Below, piece by piece: positions 62,845-64,000 of a DNA stretch of 64,000 nt (the stretch's first letter is position 1; each line of letters opens with the position of its first letter). The notes beneath the pieces are model-generated. The model made no database searches and was not told the DNA's origin. It saw only the letters and a list, made by a program, of their open reading frames with translations. The stretch is from Parapedobacter koreensis. GTDB lineage: Bacteria; Bacteroidota; Bacteroidia; Sphingobacteriales; Sphingobacteriaceae. The position numbers and the translations under genes are program-made. The DNA lies in contig NZ_FNZR01000008.1 of the NCBI RefSeq assembly GCF_900109365.1, forward strand, positions 186,001 to 250,000, in the 5' to 3' direction.

Positions 62845-63993
62845 ATGAAAGACAACCGTAGGAATTTTATTAAAAAAAGTACTGCCCTCGTTACCGCCAC
62901 GGCAGCGGGAATCGGCCTGCTCAAAACGGGAAGTGCTACCCGCCGCGAGCGGCAGCAGCTGGCCGAAACGGTGAAAGACGCCGGCATGGAAATGAGCGAA
63001 GCCTATTTCTGGGGGCCGGATGAGCGGCGGGTAGCGCTGGCCAAGCAACTGAACGTATTCGGGGCCGTGGCCGGGGTGAATCCGCGCGTGGCTGGCTTGG
63101 AGCAGGCCGTCCCCTGGAAGTACGAAACCATCAAAGCCGTCAAAGCTGCCTGGGCCAAGCTCGGGCTGAATTTCAACGTCGTCGAGGGGCCGCCCGCACT
63201 GGGCAACAAGACCAAGCTTGGCCTGGAGGGACGCGATGAAGAAATCGACAATTTCATCGCCTTCATGAAAAACCTGAAACGGACCGGTATCGACATCATC
63301 TGCTACAACTGGATGCCCGTGATCAGTTGGGCGCGGACACAAAATGACTGGCCCGGCCGGGGCGGCGCGCTGATGACGGCCTTTGATTACCAGGATGTGA
63401 AAGACCTGCCGCTGACCGAATTTGGTGAAGTCTCCAAGGACACGCTATGGAAAAACCTTGCGTATTTCCTCAAAGCCGTGGTGCCGGAAGCCGAAAAAAT
63501 CGAAATGAAGTTGGCCATGCACCCCGATGATCCCCAAGTGGATAGCATCCGGGGCATTTCGCGGATTATGAACAGCGTGGATAATTTCCGGAAGATGGCG
63601 GATATCGTGCAGAGCCCCTACAACGGCATTACGATGTGCCAGGGCAATTTTGCACTGATGGGCGTGGATATCCCGGCGCTGATACGGGAGTTCGGCCAGC
63701 GGGACCTCATCCACTTCGTACATTTCCGGAATGTGCAGGACCTCAGTGGCCAGGTGCCCAGCACCAAGTTCGTGGAGACGTTCCACGATGAGGGGATGAT
63801 CGATATGTATGCCGCCATGCAGGCCTACTATGACATCGGTTTCCGTGGCCCTATCCGCCCGGATCACGTACCTACCATGGCGGGCGATAGCAACGACCAT
63901 CCGGGGTACAGCACCATCGGTGCCCAATTTGCCTTTGGCTACATGCGGGGATTGATGGAGGGCGTGGTGAAATCAGCAGCACGGGTGGGTTAG
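62845..63993 (+). CDS. Mannonate-dehydratase-like enzyme with Tat-like signal
   Basis: A 382-residue UxuA-family protein with a twin-arginine-like signal (KDNRRNFIKKSTALV, Arg5-Arg6). The family pattern is clear: CYNWMPVISWART (near 153-165), a Cys in MCQGNFALMGVD, HFVHFRNVQ, FHDEGMIDM and RPDHVPTM, which supply the metal ligands. UxuA normally dehydrates mannonate in the cytoplasm; an exported version is unusual. It ends 7 bases before the window edge, so the operon may continue. Confidence 0.9.
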   Translation: MKDNRRNFIKKSTALVTATAAGIGLLKTGSATRRERQQLAETVKDAGMEMSEAYFWGPDERRVALAKQLNVFGAVAGVNPRVAGLEQAVPWKYETIKAVKAAWAKLGLNFNVVEGPPALGNKTKLGLEGRDEEIDNFIAFMKNLKRTGIDIICYNWMPVISWARTQNDWPGRGGALMTAFDYQDVKDLPLTEFGEVSKDTLWKNLAYFLKAVVPEAEKIEMKLAMHPDDPQVDSIRGISRIMNSVDNFRKMADIVQSPYNGITMCQGNFALMGVDIPALIREFGQRDLIHFVHFRNVQDLSGQVPSTKFVETFHDEGMIDMYAAMQAYYDIGFRGPIRPDHVPTMAGDSNDHPGYSTIGAQFAFGYMRGLMEGVVKSAARVG

Positions 63994-64000
63994 GCAATGT

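Overview
The window comes from a Bacteroidota chromosome, most likely a Sphingobacteriaceae-type organism (a Parapedobacter-like genus is a guess). Supporting signs are SusC/SusD pairs with an STN domain, an ECF sigma/FecR pair, TAnnTTTG-type promoter boxes, no obvious Shine-Dalgarno sequences, a flexirubin-type pigment cluster, roughly balanced G+C and many overlapping start and stop codons. I see no tRNA, rRNA, CRISPR array or complete insertion sequence.

Positions 1-33.6 kb hold a flexirubin-type aryl-polyene/dialkylresorcinol pigment cluster, cut by the left window edge. The minus-strand arm reads from the aromatic amino acid ammonia-lyase (start 28981) leftward. It continues through a WG-repeat protein, a ketoreductase, a ketosynthase, an ACP, an acyltransferase, darA, darB, two hotdog dehydratases, a small unknown protein and a BtrH-like protein. 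A plus-strand GH20 hexosaminidase and a hairpin-rich repeat (15.7-18.7 kb) interrupt it. It resumes with an ABC exporter, a thioesterase, a ketosynthase, a half-ketosynthase-like protein, an ACP, a second ketosynthase and a chain-length-factor-like partner. Next come a toxin-antitoxin pair, a polysaccharide deacetylase, a LolA-like carrier, a dehydratase, a GT2-DUF2062 protein, an MMPL-acyltransferase-methyltransferase fusion and a phytoene-desaturase-like oxidoreductase. A plus-strand arm starts at 29394: a halogenase-like flavoprotein, a C45 Ntn-hydrolase lipoprotein and an aryl-CoA/ACP ligase-like protein. The 410-base divergent region between the arms carries matching TAAGTTTG promoter boxes and a striking 11-base-period array of TACGAT sites with an 18-base inverted repeat.

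Positions 33.6-46.9 kb are mostly housekeeping: threonine aldolase, an MBL-fold hydrolase, recJ, lptB, a GH3-family protein, an orphan histidine kinase, der, cysS, a secreted SnoaL-like protein and two SurA-type chaperone/isomerases.

Positions 47.0-64.0 kb form a carbohydrate or sugar-acid utilisation locus: ECF sigma factor, Gfo/Idh/MocA oxidoreductase, TIM-barrel isomerase, terminator, FecR, SusC, SusD, RraA-like protein, enolase-superfamily dehydratase, NTF2-like lipoprotein, MFS transporter, PQQ-type dehydrogenase with an embedded cytochrome c, and a mannonate-dehydratase-like enzyme. Five of the small enzymes or proteins carry Sec, Tat-like or lipoprotein signals. This suggests that oxidation, dehydration and perhaps aldol cleavage of a sugar acid happen in the periplasm before import by the MFS carrier.
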